64,000 nt of DNA. Origin: Vibrio superstes. GTDB lineage: Bacteria > Pseudomonadota > Gammaproteobacteria > Enterobacterales > Vibrionaceae. The notes beneath the pieces were generated by a model. The model saw nothing but the letters and a program-made list of their open reading frames with translations. It had not been told where the DNA came from and made no database searches. Every line of letters starts with the position of its first letter. The first letter of the stretch is position 1. Shown here piece after piece: positions 34,783 to 44,279 of the stretch. The position numbers and the translations under genes were made by a program. The stretch lies in assembly GCF_003569005.1 (NCBI RefSeq), contig NZ_BCUR01000004.1:1452003-1516002 (forward strand). Direction: 5' to 3'.

Positions 34783-35319
34783 ATGAAGCACATTAATTGG
34801 GCAATCTTAAGTGTAGCGCTTGTCGCGGGTTTAGCGAACGCTAGTGAAATAGACAACGGCGGCACATCTGATGAAGCGACAAGCTTTTTCTCTGGTATTA
34901 CATTGGGAGCAGGTTACGCTCAAGATGACTTCAATGGTATAAACCTGAGAGGATATAGCGTATTTTCAAGAGGCTACTTAGTACGCGATTGGAAAGAGTA
35001 TTTGTTTACAGATTTTCGTATCAGTACAACATCAAAAGACGATATAGATCTTGACCGATATCAAGCAAGTATTGGTGTTGATTATCCTTACCAAGTGAGC
35101 GAAAGCATTACATTAAAACCTTATCTAACTTCAGGTTGGGCTTGGGACAAAATTAAAGCTGGGCCTTATAAAAATCATGATAACGGCTATTTGGCTGCTG
35201 TCGGTGTAGAAACCCAGTTTGGCGACCATGTTGTGACTAACTTAGGCTATTCAGAGCAATTTTCTGGAGACTTAGACGCAAATCAATTCATATTAGACGT
35301 AGGCTATAAATTTAAGTAA
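34783..35319 (+). CDS. Small outer-membrane beta-barrel protein, 178 aa
   Basis: Signal peptide MKHINWAILSVALVAGLANA, then about eight alternating strands (GITLGAGYAQDDFNG, YLFTDFRIST, ASIGVDYPYQ, KPYLTSGWAWDKI, LAAVGVETQFG, FILDVGYKFK) as in OmpX/OmpA-barrel or porin-family proteins. It ends in Phe-Lys rather than Phe, slightly unlike the usual signature. ATG at 34783 follows AGGAGAG and gives the signal peptide; the frame is open upstream but that part is not protein-like. Confidence 0.8.
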   Translation: MKHINWAILSVALVAGLANASEIDNGGTSDEATSFFSGITLGAGYAQDDFNGINLRGYSVFSRGYLVRDWKEYLFTDFRISTTSKDDIDLDRYQASIGVDYPYQVSESITLKPYLTSGWAWDKIKAGPYKNHDNGYLAAVGVETQFGDHVVTNLGYSEQFSGDLDANQFILDVGYKFK

Positions 35320-35330
35320 TCACGTTAAGG

Positions 35331-35360
35331 AACCCACTGATATAAAACAGTGGGTTTTTT
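35331..35360 (+). terminator. Terminator of the small barrel-protein gene
   Basis: AACCCACTG and CAGTGGGTT pair around ATATAAAA, then T6. Confidence 0.92.
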
Positions 35361-35462
35361 GCATCTTTAAATCGTACTTGGTATTGTTTTGTTTTTTAAA
35401 GACGAAAAATGTCGCCAATTAACAGTATAATGAAAACTAGTGAACAAACGAGGTACTGACAA

Positions 35463-35579
35463 ATGTACACCCAAGGTGATTTATGCCCCCATTGCGGGAT
35501 TCTTATCATGATGCCAACAGATTTAGAGCCAGTTTGTCTGTGTTGTGGTAAAACTATTAATGAAGACGAAGAAGAGTAG
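35463..35579 (+). CDS. Zinc-ribbon microprotein, 38 aa
   Basis: The ORF reads MYTQGDLCPHCGILIMMPT... and contains CPHCG and CLCCG, four Cys positioned as a zinc ribbon. It ends in an acidic tail NEDEEE. GAGG lies 8 bases before the ATG, and the gene stands alone between a terminator and sbcD. It is too short for standard gene finders. Role unknown; nucleic-acid or protein contact is only a guess. Confidence 0.72.
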   Translation: MYTQGDLCPHCGILIMMPTDLEPVCLCCGKTINEDEEE

Positions 35580-35682
35580 CCTCGTCTTATTAAGCGAATT
35601 AAGCCCTATCTTTCATAGATTTAGGCTATTGTGAAATGTTCTATCTCTTTACTTTTTAAACGACTTTCCTACGTTGGTTTTG

Positions 35683-36909
35683 ATGAAAATACTGCACACC
35701 TCTGACTGGCATTTGGGCCAGAATTTTTTTACTAAAAGTCGCCTAGCTGAACATGAACAATTTATTCAGTGGCTTTTAGGTACCGTCGAGACCGAAAAGG
35801 TCGACTGCGTCATTATCGCCGGCGACGTGTTTGATACGGGGACTCCTCCAAGCTACGCTCGTGAGTTGTACAATCGCTTTGTTGTGGATATGCACAGATT
35901 AGAGTGCCAGCTTATCGTTCTTGGTGGCAACCACGATTCAGTCGCCATGCTCAATGAGTCAAAACAGCTTCTCAAGCAGCTTCATACTCAGGTGATAGCG
36001 AGCGTAGGGACAGAGATCTCAGAGCAAATACTAGAGATAAACAAGAGTAGCGGGGATGTTGGCGCTATTGTATGTGCCGTTCCTTTCATTAGACCAAGAG
36101 ATGTGATTAAGAGCGTTTCTGGAGAGTCGGGAAGTGAAAAACAAAAGGCACTCGGTGAGGCGATAAAAGCCCATTACTCAACCCTTTATCAAAGCGCTTT
36201 GCAGTTGCGTTCACGCAAAGAGTTAGATGTGCCTATCATTGCGACAGGGCATTTAACCGCGCTTGGGGTAACCACCTCCGAGTCAGTTCGAGATATCTAT
36301 ATTGGCACGTTGGACGGGTTTGCCGCTGATGGATTCCCGCCAGCAGATTACATTGCCCTTGGCCATATCCACCGCCCGCAAAAGGTCGCTAAAAGTGATC
36401 ATATTCGTTATAGCGGTTCGCCAATCTATCTGAGCTTTGATGAGCTTAAATCACAGAAACAAGTGGTGGTGGTTGAGTTTTCTAAGAGCCAAGTAACGGA
36501 AATAAAACCGGTTATGGTTCCTTCGTTTCAGCCGATGTATTCCTTAAAAGGGGACTTGGCGAGTTTGCAGCAACAATTGGATAGCATCGACGTTGCAGAA
36601 GGGACATCTGTGTGGGTGTCTATTGAAGTTGAGGTTCAAGATTACTTAACGGATCTTCAGCAAGCCGTACAAAAGATCATTGGTGACAGAGAGATTGAAG
36701 TATTACAACTGCGCCGTTCAAGAGCGCATAGAGAGCGTACGTTAAATCAGGAGCAAGCCGAAACCTTGTCAGAACTTAGCCCAATAGAGGTGTTTAGTAA
36801 GCGTTTAGCCAATGAGGTCTTTGATAGCGAGGAAGACAAAGCGAGAGAGCAGAGAATAACAACGCGATTTAAGCGGATAGTTGAAGATGTCGAAGGGGAG
36901 AAACCATAA
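35683..36909 (+). CDS. sbcD: Exonuclease SbcCD subunit D, 408 aa
   Basis: Mre11-type calcineurin-like nuclease that cleaves DNA hairpins with SbcC. Metal-binding motifs in order: LHTSDWHLGQ (Asp8, His10), IIAGDVFDTG (Asp near 48), LGGNHDS, IATGHLTALG and ALGHIHRPQ. The frame opens three codons earlier with TTG at 35674; the ATG at 35683 fits the family. The stop TAA overlaps the ATG of sbcC (TAATG), so the two are translationally coupled. Confidence 0.95.
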   Translation: MKILHTSDWHLGQNFFTKSRLAEHEQFIQWLLGTVETEKVDCVIIAGDVFDTGTPPSYARELYNRFVVDMHRLECQLIVLGGNHDSVAMLNESKQLLKQLHTQVIASVGTEISEQILEINKSSGDVGAIVCAVPFIRPRDVIKSVSGESGSEKQKALGEAIKAHYSTLYQSALQLRSRKELDVPIIATGHLTALGVTTSESVRDIYIGTLDGFAADGFPPADYIALGHIHRPQKVAKSDHIRYSGSPIYLSFDELKSQKQVVVVEFSKSQVTEIKPVMVPSFQPMYSLKGDLASLQQQLDSIDVAEGTSVWVSIEVEVQDYLTDLQQAVQKIIGDREIEVLQLRRSRAHRERTLNQEQAETLSELSPIEVFSKRLANEVFDSEEDKAREQRITTRFKRIVEDVEGEKP

Positions 36910-39900
36910 TGAAGATCCTTAATCTCACCTTCGAAAACCTAAACTCACTCAAGGGCAAATGGCATATCGATTTCTCTTCGCCTTCTTTTATTGAAAGTGG
37001 CTTGTTTGCGATTACTGGTCCTACTGGCGCAGGCAAGACCACCATTCTCGATGCCATTTGCTTAGCCATCTACCATGAGACACCAAGACTGGGTGGGATC
37101 TCAACATCAAACAATGAAATCATGACTCGTGGCACTGCCAGTAGTAGTGCAGAAGTGGAGTTTGAGGTTAAGGGTAAGGCCTATCGAGCACACTGGAGCA
37201 TGCGCCGCTCTCGTAATAAGGCGGACGGCAATCTGCAACCTGCTACGGTTGAACTAGCCGAAGTAGAGTCTGGTACCATTATCGCCGACAAGGTGAAGAC
37301 AAAGAACGAGCAGGTCAACGAGATAACGGGGCTAGATTTTTCTCGATTCACGAAATCCATGATGCTTTCTCAAGGGCAATTTGCCGCATTTCTCAATGCC
37401 AATGCCAACGATAGGGCTGAGTTACTAGAAGAGCTCACAGGCACCGAGATCTATGGCCTGATCTCAGAGCGCGTTCATCAGCACTACAGCGATGCAAAAG
37501 TCGCTTTAGGCCAGCTCAATGCACGCGCCGAGGGCGTTGCATTGCTGTCGCAAGACCAACTTAAAGGGTTAAACGAACAACAAGTCGCACTCACAGCATT
37601 GAGCTCAAGCCAGCAGTCGCAGCAAGCGTTATATCAATCACAGCTGAACTGGTCGGGGCAACAAGAGTTGCTAGAACAAAAAGTGACAACGCAACAAAGT
37701 AGCCTTGCGAATGCACAAGCCGAGCTTCAAGCCTTGCAACCCGACATTGAAAAATTGCAGCGAAGTGCTCCAGCAGTAGGTATGCGCACCAGCTTTGAAC
37801 TATGGGCCAATACCAAGTCTGAAAGCGAGCAATTAGAAACGCAAATTGCGGGTAAACAACAATCGATTGATGGACAAAACAAAGCTCTTGAGCCACTTCA
37901 AGATGGGGTACATCAAAGCCAGCAACGCCTGAATCAAGCAGTAGAACAACGAACTCAGTTACAAGAGTTAGTGCAGCAGCAGATCGTTCCGCTAGATACT
38001 CGCATTGCTGAGCAGAAAAAGTCAGTGACACTGCAAGCGACGGCAACTGAGGAGTCTGTTCAGGCACAACAAGGCTTAAACAAGAGGAAACTTGAGCTAT
38101 TAGCTGAAGTCGAGTCTGCGCAAAAATCCGTGACTGAAGGGAAAGTCTATCTAAACGCTCACGCTAAAGATGAATGCCTACAAGGTGCCTTACCTTTGTG
38201 GATGCAGAGCTATAAGCAATATGCGCAATCGTTAGCTAAGTCCAAACAAGCAACAGAGTCGGTTACGTCCCTCAATAGTGAGCACAGCAAGGGTAAACAG
38301 GCTCTAGATTCAATACAGCAAAAAGTGGAAGAGTTGAAGCGCGTTTTACTGGAAAAAACCAAGCTATTTTCTGGTACACAAGAGCAGTTAGAAATCGCCC
38401 TTAAAAATGGCGATACGTCATCATTGCATGACCAACTGCAGGCTTTGCAAAATAGTCACCCTAGCTATATAAGACTGGAAAATGGCAATGCTAAATATGC
38501 TGAGAACGGTAAAGAATTACTTGAGCTTACTCAGTTTATAGAGCAGCAAACAGACTTGATTGCGAAACAGCGACCACAGGTCACTGAACTTCGCAGTAAG
38601 CAGGATCAACTTGAGCAAAGTATATTGGATATTAGGCAGCTTCTTGATCAAGAAAGTGAGCTGGCTAAGTACAGATCGCAGCTAGATAATCACACGCCGT
38701 GCCCGCTTTGCGGCTCCGCCGAACATCCTGTGTTGCAGTCTAGCGACAGTGTTGATGTGACTAATTTACTGACGCGACAAACAGACACAAAGCATCAACT
38801 CACTCAAACTACGACAGCGTTAAAGGCGCAAGAAGCACAGTTAAATACACTGCTTAGCCATCTGCAACATTCTGAGAAAAAGTATCCATCTCTGTTACAA
38901 GAAAAACAGAAGATACAAGAACTGTGGGGCACGCTTACTGCATCACTTGGCTTAGTTTTAGAGTTAGGTGACAGTCAAGGTGTTGAGCGCCTGCTTCAGC
39001 AAAACGCTGAGCAACAAAACCAAATCAATGCTCAGCTTAAGCATTTGGACAATCTTCAGAAAAGCCGAGATGAAGCGAATAAGGCGCAGCAAGAATGCCA
39101 GGCCTCGGTTTCATCGATGACTGATAATTTAAATGCACAATCGAACGCCCTTGCTCTTATCAACAGCAAACTAGAATCCGCGCTAAATGAAGCCAAACAA
39201 TGGAGTGATAGGGCAAGCACTGTTTGGAGTGAATTGGCGACGCAAGTCAAAGCGTCAGGGTTTGATTTGCCAGAGGCCGATACCGAGCAGTGGTTTAACC
39301 AAAAGCACGAAGACCTCACTCTCTGGCTAAAACTAACCGCTGAAATACAGCAATCAGAGCTGCAACTAGATAGATTGCGTACTCAAAGCCATTCTTTAGA
39401 AGAGACGCTAGTTTCTGCAAAAGTAAGGCTTGAACAAGAGCGCTCTCGCTTAAAAGAGATGCAATCAAGCCTGCTAGACGATGAAAAACTGCGCCAAGAG
39501 TTATTTGCGGATAGATCAGTAACTACTGAATCTGAACGTATGCGCCTAGAGGTTGAAGGGGCAGAGCAGCGCTATAAAGTAGCGACGGAAAATAGAGATT
39601 CGTGTAAGAGCAAGATTGCCACGCTATCGGGCGAGTTAACATCAATGCACCAGCAGAAACAGCTTGTTGGAGACAAATTATTGCAACGCACCAAGGCATG
39701 GGAGAGCGAATTACAATCGAGCCCTTTCTCTTCCATTCATGAGTTTCAAGCAGCGTTACTGCCTACACAAGAGAGGGATGCGCTCACTGCAAAGATTGAA
39801 GAGAGTAAAAAGAATCTAGAGCATGCAAAAGCCACCCTTGCCAGCGCAAGCTCTGCGTTGCTTGCACATAAGCAAGATGCAGAAGAAAAAGGCTGGGATC

Positions 39901-40580
39901 TGCCCCCTCAGGCTACCCTAGAGCAAGAATTGACTCTAATAAAGCAAGAAGCAGAGCAAACGCTCAAACAGCAGGGCGAAATTACTCAGCAGATCGCCTC
40001 TGACCAGGTTAATCGTCAGCGTTTAAGTGGTTTGCTGGATGAAATAGAAAAGTTTGAGCAAGAGTACAATGATATCTCACACTTGAACTCGCTGGTGGGT
40101 TCGGCAAAGGGAGACAAGTTTAGAAAGTTTGCTCAAGGTCTGACCCTAGAGAACTTGGTGTATCTTGCGAATAAGCATTTGGCGCGCTTTCATGGTCGAT
40201 ATGAACTGCAGCGTAAGTCCGATGATGGCCTTGCTCTTCAGGTTCTGGATACCTGGCAAGGAGATGCGGTGCGTGATACCAAGACCTTATCCGGCGGTGA
40301 GAGTTTCTTGGTCAGCCTTGCATTGGCATTGTCCCTTTCTGATTTGGTGAGCCATAAAACCAGTATCGATTCGCTGTTCCTTGATGAAGGCTTTGGCACG
40401 CTTGATGCGGAAACCTTAGATATGGCGCTCGATGCACTCGATAACTTGAATGCGTCGGGTAAGATGATCGGTGTTATTAGCCACGTCGAGGCTATGAAGG
40501 AAAGAATACCACTGCAGATCAAGGTATCTAAACGAAGTGGTCTTGGTGTCAGTGAACTCAGCCGAGAATACGCCTTGTAA
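36909..40580 (+). CDS. sbcC: Exonuclease SbcCD subunit C (Rad50-like), 1223 aa
   Basis: SMC-like ATPase partner of SbcD. Walker A ITGPTGAGKTTILDA lies near residues 34-48 and the Q-loop SQGQFAAFLNA near 153-163. Very long Gln/Glu-rich coiled coils run from about 180 to 1050, with the zinc hook CPLCGS near 597-602 in the middle. The signature LSGGESFLVSLALALSLSD lies near 1126-1144 and Walker B LFLDEGFGTLD near 1156-1166. Length is near or slightly above the usual range. It ends in a strong terminator. Confidence 0.96.
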   Translation: MKILNLTFENLNSLKGKWHIDFSSPSFIESGLFAITGPTGAGKTTILDAICLAIYHETPRLGGISTSNNEIMTRGTASSSAEVEFEVKGKAYRAHWSMRRSRNKADGNLQPATVELAEVESGTIIADKVKTKNEQVNEITGLDFSRFTKSMMLSQGQFAAFLNANANDRAELLEELTGTEIYGLISERVHQHYSDAKVALGQLNARAEGVALLSQDQLKGLNEQQVALTALSSSQQSQQALYQSQLNWSGQQELLEQKVTTQQSSLANAQAELQALQPDIEKLQRSAPAVGMRTSFELWANTKSESEQLETQIAGKQQSIDGQNKALEPLQDGVHQSQQRLNQAVEQRTQLQELVQQQIVPLDTRIAEQKKSVTLQATATEESVQAQQGLNKRKLELLAEVESAQKSVTEGKVYLNAHAKDECLQGALPLWMQSYKQYAQSLAKSKQATESVTSLNSEHSKGKQALDSIQQKVEELKRVLLEKTKLFSGTQEQLEIALKNGDTSSLHDQLQALQNSHPSYIRLENGNAKYAENGKELLELTQFIEQQTDLIAKQRPQVTELRSKQDQLEQSILDIRQLLDQESELAKYRSQLDNHTPCPLCGSAEHPVLQSSDSVDVTNLLTRQTDTKHQLTQTTTALKAQEAQLNTLLSHLQHSEKKYPSLLQEKQKIQELWGTLTASLGLVLELGDSQGVERLLQQNAEQQNQINAQLKHLDNLQKSRDEANKAQQECQASVSSMTDNLNAQSNALALINSKLESALNEAKQWSDRASTVWSELATQVKASGFDLPEADTEQWFNQKHEDLTLWLKLTAEIQQSELQLDRLRTQSHSLEETLVSAKVRLEQERSRLKEMQSSLLDDEKLRQELFADRSVTTESERMRLEVEGAEQRYKVATENRDSCKSKIATLSGELTSMHQQKQLVGDKLLQRTKAWESELQSSPFSSIHEFQAALLPTQERDALTAKIEESKKNLEHAKATLASASSALLAHKQDAEEKGWDLPPQATLEQELTLIKQEAEQTLKQQGEITQQIASDQVNRQRLSGLLDEIEKFEQEYNDISHLNSLVGSAKGDKFRKFAQGLTLENLVYLANKHLARFHGRYELQRKSDDGLALQVLDTWQGDAVRDTKTLSGGESFLVSLALALSLSDLVSHKTSIDSLFLDEGFGTLDAETLDMALDALDNLNASGKMIGVISHVEAMKERIPLQIKVSKRSGLGVSELSREYAL

Positions 40581-40602
40581 GGCTAGGCAAATAACTGAAC
40601 AC

Positions 40603-40632
40603 AAAACAGTCGCTACTATAGCGACTGTTTTT
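40603..40632 (+). terminator. Terminator of sbcDC
   Basis: AAACAGTCGCTA and TAGCGACTGTTT pair nearly end to end, followed by TTGT. Confidence 0.9.
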
Positions 40633-40689
40633 GTCTTAAATATCGCTATTGTGGAACAAGTTTAGCAATTGATTCTATAAGGGTGGGCG

Positions 40690-40884
40690 ATGATTAAGTG
40701 GGGCGTGGGTATAGCTGTGGTGTTGGCGTTGTTAAGCTACTGGGAATTGGCACTGTTAGCCATTATCTGCATCCCAATTATTATGGTAGCTCTTCCGACT
40801 ATGGTAATTACAGCAGGTGCTATGCTAGGTGTACTGCTTGCCAAAGGGCTATTGATCTTATTGCTAATCTTGATTTTTGGGTAG
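40690..40884 (+). CDS. Very hydrophobic small membrane protein, 64 aa
   Basis: Almost entirely hydrophobic: two or three membrane segments (WGVGIAVVLALLSYW, LALLAIICIPIIMVALPTMVI, MLGVLLAKGLLILLLILIF). AAGGGTGGG stands before the ATG. An overlapping frame (40698-40910) is less convincing. It precedes the YjbR-like gene by 25 bp and may share its transcript. Function unknown. Confidence 0.6.
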   Translation: MIKWGVGIAVVLALLSYWELALLAIICIPIIMVALPTMVITAGAMLGVLLAKGLLILLLILIFG

Positions 40885-40909
40885 GCGTTGAAATGATGTG
40901 GAGTCTGTG

Positions 40910-41272
40910 ATGAATTACCAAGAATTCAATAAATTTTGTCGCTCATTTAAGGCAACAGACCATGTTGTGCAATGGGGTAATGCTGATGTCTGGAAGGTAG
41001 GCGGCAAGGTGTTTGCTATTGGCGGATGGAGTAAAGACAAAACACCCGCATTTACGTTCAAAACCTCAGATCTAAACTTCCAGTTTTTAAGTGATCACCA
41101 TGGATACATCCCAGCACCTTATTTTGCCAGTCGCGGAATGAAGTGGATCCAACAAGTGGATACCGGTGGCCACTTGGATGAAGAACTAAGATATTATCTG
41201 TCTGAATCTTATCGCTTGGTTGCCCTGGGTTTAAGTAAACGTAAGCGAGCAGAGCTTGGTATCGACCTCTAA
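40910..41272 (+). CDS. MmcQ/YjbR-family protein, 120 aa
   Basis: Matches the YjbR fold throughout: WGNADVWKVGGKVFAIGGW, FKTSDLNFQFLSDHHGYIPAPYFASRGMKWIQ and the C-terminal LSESYRLVALGLSKRKRAELGI. YjbR has a CyaY-like fold and a suspected DNA-binding role; activity is unproven. The ATG at 40910 with GGAG upstream is chosen over an in-frame ATG at 40898. Confidence 0.88.
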   Translation: MNYQEFNKFCRSFKATDHVVQWGNADVWKVGGKVFAIGGWSKDKTPAFTFKTSDLNFQFLSDHHGYIPAPYFASRGMKWIQQVDTGGHLDEELRYYLSESYRLVALGLSKRKRAELGIDL

Positions 41273-41397
41273 ACTATTCCTGTGACATCTCACTGTTACC
41301 ACGTCAACATGCTTGTTATTGCCAAATTGTACTAAACTCACTCGTCTGACCACTTTGAATTTTAATTATCCACCAGTTCGGAAAAGGAGAGCCCAGC

Positions 41398-41964
41398 ATG
41401 TACCCATTTTTTCGCCTTGCTAAGGTGTATTGGCAAGCACGAAAACAATCTTCATTAAAGATAAGTGATAAAACGACGACGCATTTTTCTTGCCGTCCAT
41501 GGGATCTTGATATCTTTAACGAGCTTAACAATGGTCGAGTGTTAACCCTTTACGATCTCGGACGAACGGCATTAGGCATTCGTTGTGGGCTGATGAACGT
41601 GCTAGCAAACAAACGCTGGGCGTTAGTGGTAGCAGGGAGTTCAGTACGCTATAGAAAGCGTATCCATATGTTCAACAAAATCACTATGCACACTCAATGT
41701 GTAGGCTTTGATGATAAGTGGCTTTATGTAGAGCAATCCATGTGGGTAAAAGGCCAACCTTGTTCTTCGGTATTGATACGAGCCGGTGTGACATCTAAGC
41801 AGGGGATTGTAAGTCCAAGCGAGGTGCTAGAAGCGATGGGTGAACCCAATCTGTTTGGCGCACTGCCACTTTGGGTCAATGAGTGGGTTGATTCAGAGCA
41901 ACATCGTCCATGGCCGCCACTAGATGGTGAAGTGGAAGCTAAACCTCAAGTAGAGCAAGCTTAA
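41398..41964 (+). CDS. Acyl-CoA thioesterase-like hotdog protein, 188 aa
   Basis: Hotdog-fold thioesterase of the 4HBT/thioesterase-like type. CRPWDLDIFNELNNGRVLTLYDLGR near residues 32-56 gives the D-x-N-x-H-type active region (here DIFNELNNGR), followed by SVRYRKRIHMFNKITMHTQCVGFDDKWLYVEQSMW. C-terminal residues after about 165 are low complexity. ATG is preceded by GGAGAG. Substrate unknown. Confidence 0.82.
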   Translation: MYPFFRLAKVYWQARKQSSLKISDKTTTHFSCRPWDLDIFNELNNGRVLTLYDLGRTALGIRCGLMNVLANKRWALVVAGSSVRYRKRIHMFNKITMHTQCVGFDDKWLYVEQSMWVKGQPCSSVLIRAGVTSKQGIVSPSEVLEAMGEPNLFGALPLWVNEWVDSEQHRPWPPLDGEVEAKPQVEQA

Positions 41965-42087
41965 TCATTCTAACGAAATGAGAGGGTTAGGGTGTCTTGT
42001 TTGTAAATGTTGTTTAAGGGGGCGCTGCGAGTCAGAGGTTGCCAGTTCGAGAAATGAATTTAATACGAATTAGGATGTTCCAGATAC

Positions 42088-42118
42088 AACAAAGCCCGCT
42101 TTAAGCGGGCTTTGTTGT
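42088..42118. terminator. Strong terminator downstream of tRNA-Val (first copy)
   Basis: CAACAAAGCCCGCTT and AAGCGGGCTTTGTTG form a near-perfect long stem; T-rich on the minus strand, ending 6 bp from the tRNA 3' end. Confidence 0.92.
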
Positions 42119-42123
42119 TAATT

Positions 42124-42200
42124 TGGTGGGTCCGGGCGAATTCGAATCGCCGACCCCTACCATGTCAAGGTAGTACTCTAACCAACTGAGCTACGGACCC
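42124..42200 (-). tRNA. tRNA-Val (anticodon GAC), copy 1
   Basis: The minus strand gives GGGTCCGTAGCTCAG at the 5' end, a full cloverleaf, TTGACAT as the anticodon loop (GAC, Val), TTCGAAT in the T loop, and encoded CCA at 42124-42126. It is identical to the copy at 43610-43686. Confidence 0.97.
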
Positions 42201-42233
42201 AAATTTATACAGGATGATTGTCCTGTGCGAATT

Positions 42234-42262
42234 AATATACGATGGTAGTTCCCACCACGCAA
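42234..42262 (-). promoter_or_regulatory. Sigma-70 promoter of tRNA-Val copy 1
   Basis: On the minus strand TTGCGT (42262-42257), 17 bp spacer, TATATT (42239-42234), placing the start some 25-30 bp before the tRNA. Confidence 0.7.
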
Positions 42263-42795
42263 CACATAATTAGGCTAGGGTCGATCGTTTGATTAATTCT
42301 CAATCAATGTGCCTTATTTCTACCACATAACCCATACTGTCACGGTTTTTACCGTTTATCTTTTCCTCATTTGCGTTCGCTATTTTAAGTGCACTGTTTC
42401 ATTACTCAGTCAGCCTGATTACAACATGCAACTTAATCAAACAGATCATTCTAGGAAGTCCGAACTAACATACATTTCACGGTTGATCAACAAACCTAAG
42501 ATGAGGTATGAAACAACGAGCAATTCAACACCTAAACAAGTTAAGCTTTGCGATATCAATGGCGTACCAAGGTGAGTAGCTCGCCTGAAGCGACGATTGA
42601 ATAACAGAGGTAAGCTTTACATCAGCTTAAAGTTGGTAGAGTTATAAATAGTTACAGAAGAAGCAAAACTGAAATTCAGATTACGCATACACTCCTGTTA
42701 TCACAGGTCATGGTAATTAGAGAGCCTATGACATGGTGCTGAGCTTCAACGGCTTAATGAGCTTTATGACAATAAAACCTAATAGAGAAGAGACC
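42263..42795. other. AT-rich gap between tRNA-Val copy 1 and the exported-protein gene
   Basis: No convincing gene. An 88-codon open frame at 42309-42575 lacks a Shine-Dalgarno and looks unlike a protein. Otherwise nothing recognised. Confidence 0.5.
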
Positions 42796-43221
42796 ATGAA
42801 AAAACGTATATTCGCATTAATACTACTCACCGCAACTTCAGCGGTTGCCGATGTTCATACTCCATATGAGCGAGAAGACACAGCTGTTCCAATATACGGT
42901 ACAGAGATGGGTGGTATTGATGGTCTCAACTTCGCTTGCTTATCGAACGAAGCCTACAGCACTGATGAGTTCAACAAGATTGGTAATGCTATTCAGCAGT
43001 ACTACATTTCGCAACACGATATGGATATCAAGGCAATGATCGGGTCGCCATATTGGGATGAGGGCTTTCAGGCAGGGGCGAGTCGCTACGAGACGGGTTC
43101 TGTATCTAAACAACTCAAACTCTGCGATAGCTTGCGTTCGCATGACATCGAAATATTAGCCGAGAAAGATATTTGGAAAGAGCTTTCTAGCGCGGCTGAC
43201 AAGTACTATTACGGTGCTTGA
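42796..43221 (+). CDS. Small exported protein of unknown function, 141 aa
   Basis: Signal peptide MKKRIFALILLTATSAVA, mature start DVHTPYERED. There are two Cys (NFACLSNEA and LKLCDSLRS), which could form a disulfide. Otherwise acidic, with Tyr-rich ends. ATG at 42796 follows GAGAAGAGA; the upstream open frame is not protein-like. Not recognised. It is the only convincing gene between the two identical tRNA-Val genes. Confidence 0.68.
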   Translation: MKKRIFALILLTATSAVADVHTPYEREDTAVPIYGTEMGGIDGLNFACLSNEAYSTDEFNKIGNAIQQYYISQHDMDIKAMIGSPYWDEGFQAGASRYETGSVSKQLKLCDSLRSHDIEILAEKDIWKELSSAADKYYYGA

Positions 43222-43609
43222 TTCTGAACAAGCCATACAGACTTTATGTTAATTAACTAACACCGCAATTCCGTTTTTCTTCATATTGACGGTGTGGTTT
43301 ATCCCACATCGTATAGTGAAGACAATACACTCTCGAATCCCTTCGCTAACAGCTGCTTTTCTGACTATAAATACGACTGATGTATCGAATATTCGTCTAA
43401 TGTACTAATCAATTACGATGGGTAGATAAGTTGAGCGGACAGGGATATTTTACGATGAATGTTTAAAAATTATGAGTACCGCTATCTTGTTTAGAAAGAA
43501 CAGTAGTTTAAGAGGTAAAGAATAGAAGTGCTGAAGTCACGTAATACTCTAATTGAGATACGAGCTCATATTTTGTTGTTCAATACGATTGCAGGTTAAT
43601 TCAAGAGGA
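43222..43609. other. Gap between the exported-protein gene and tRNA-Val copy 2
   Basis: No gene, clear terminator or repeat seen; AT-rich. Confidence 0.45.
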
Positions 43610-43686
43610 TGGTGGGTCCGGGCGAATTCGAATCGCCGACCCCTACCATGTCAAGGTAGTACTCTAACCAACTGAGCTACGGACCC
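43610..43686 (-). tRNA. tRNA-Val (anticodon GAC), copy 2
   Basis: Identical in all 77 positions to 42124-42200, with encoded CCA at 43610-43612. On the minus strand TTGAAC and ATAACA at about 43736-43705 resemble its promoter. No strong terminator follows. Confidence 0.97.
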
Positions 43687-43876
43687 ATCTTCTTGAACGA
43701 GAGAGATGTTATCCATAAGAGGGCTAGGGTTCAAGTACAAATCTTCTGTTTGTGAACTGTTTGCCGTTTTTGTAATCGAGTGAGAAAGTTTTTGCTTGGA
43801 TTTTCATCAATTTGCATCTATTTAAGATGTTGCATTCGTCAGAGCTCGATACAAAAGTGCATTGCATGTTTGTCTT

Positions 43877-44236
43877 TTACTGAACCAGCTTAAAGCATCT
43901 GACTGTTTTGGTTTTTTTATCCAGTGCATCACCAAAGAAAGCGCCACCATTACTCTCATTGATACCAAATAGGATGTGTTTGTCTTTTTGAAAATTGGTC
44001 TCAGCCCTGACCTTGCTCTCATACATACCATCACCTCTAGGCTTCATTATATTTAGCTTGTTGGGTAATCCATTCGGAGCGATCGATTCACCCAGTTTGT
44101 AGTGTAGGAACGTACTATTTGATAACTTCGAGACAACGGTGTCTCCGCATACGAAGATGTCTTCAAAATTGAATGATTTTGCTTCTACTGATACCGAAGA
44201 GAGGAGTAGTGCGAAAGTAGCGATAAATTTTTGCAT
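43877..44236 (-). CDS. Small exported protein of unknown function, 119 aa
   Basis: Signal peptide MQKFIATFALLLSSVSVEA, mature protein KSFNFEDIFVCGDTVV... with Cys near residues 30 and 114. Basic, with Gly-rich GINESNGGAFFGDALDKK. Not recognised. Preceded on the same strand by a possible 82-residue gene 43 bp away. Part of the islet around the tRNA-Val genes. Confidence 0.65.
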   Translation of the reverse strand: MQKFIATFALLLSSVSVEAKSFNFEDIFVCGDTVVSKLSNSTFLHYKLGESIAPNGLPNKLNIMKPRGDGMYESKVRAETNFQKDKHILFGINESNGGAFFGDALDKKTKTVRCFKLVQ

Positions 44237-44279
44237 TTTTCAATCCGTTAATCAGCCATCCTTAGCTATTGATACCTTG

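Noticed and set aside
34550..34786. 78-codon Cys-rich plus-strand frame
   Set aside because: It is the complement of an Arg/His/Gln-rich stretch, and the following barrel gene has its own clear start at 34783.
42309..42575. 88-codon open frame between the tRNA-Val genes
   Set aside because: No Shine-Dalgarno, unlikely composition, and no recognisable motif.
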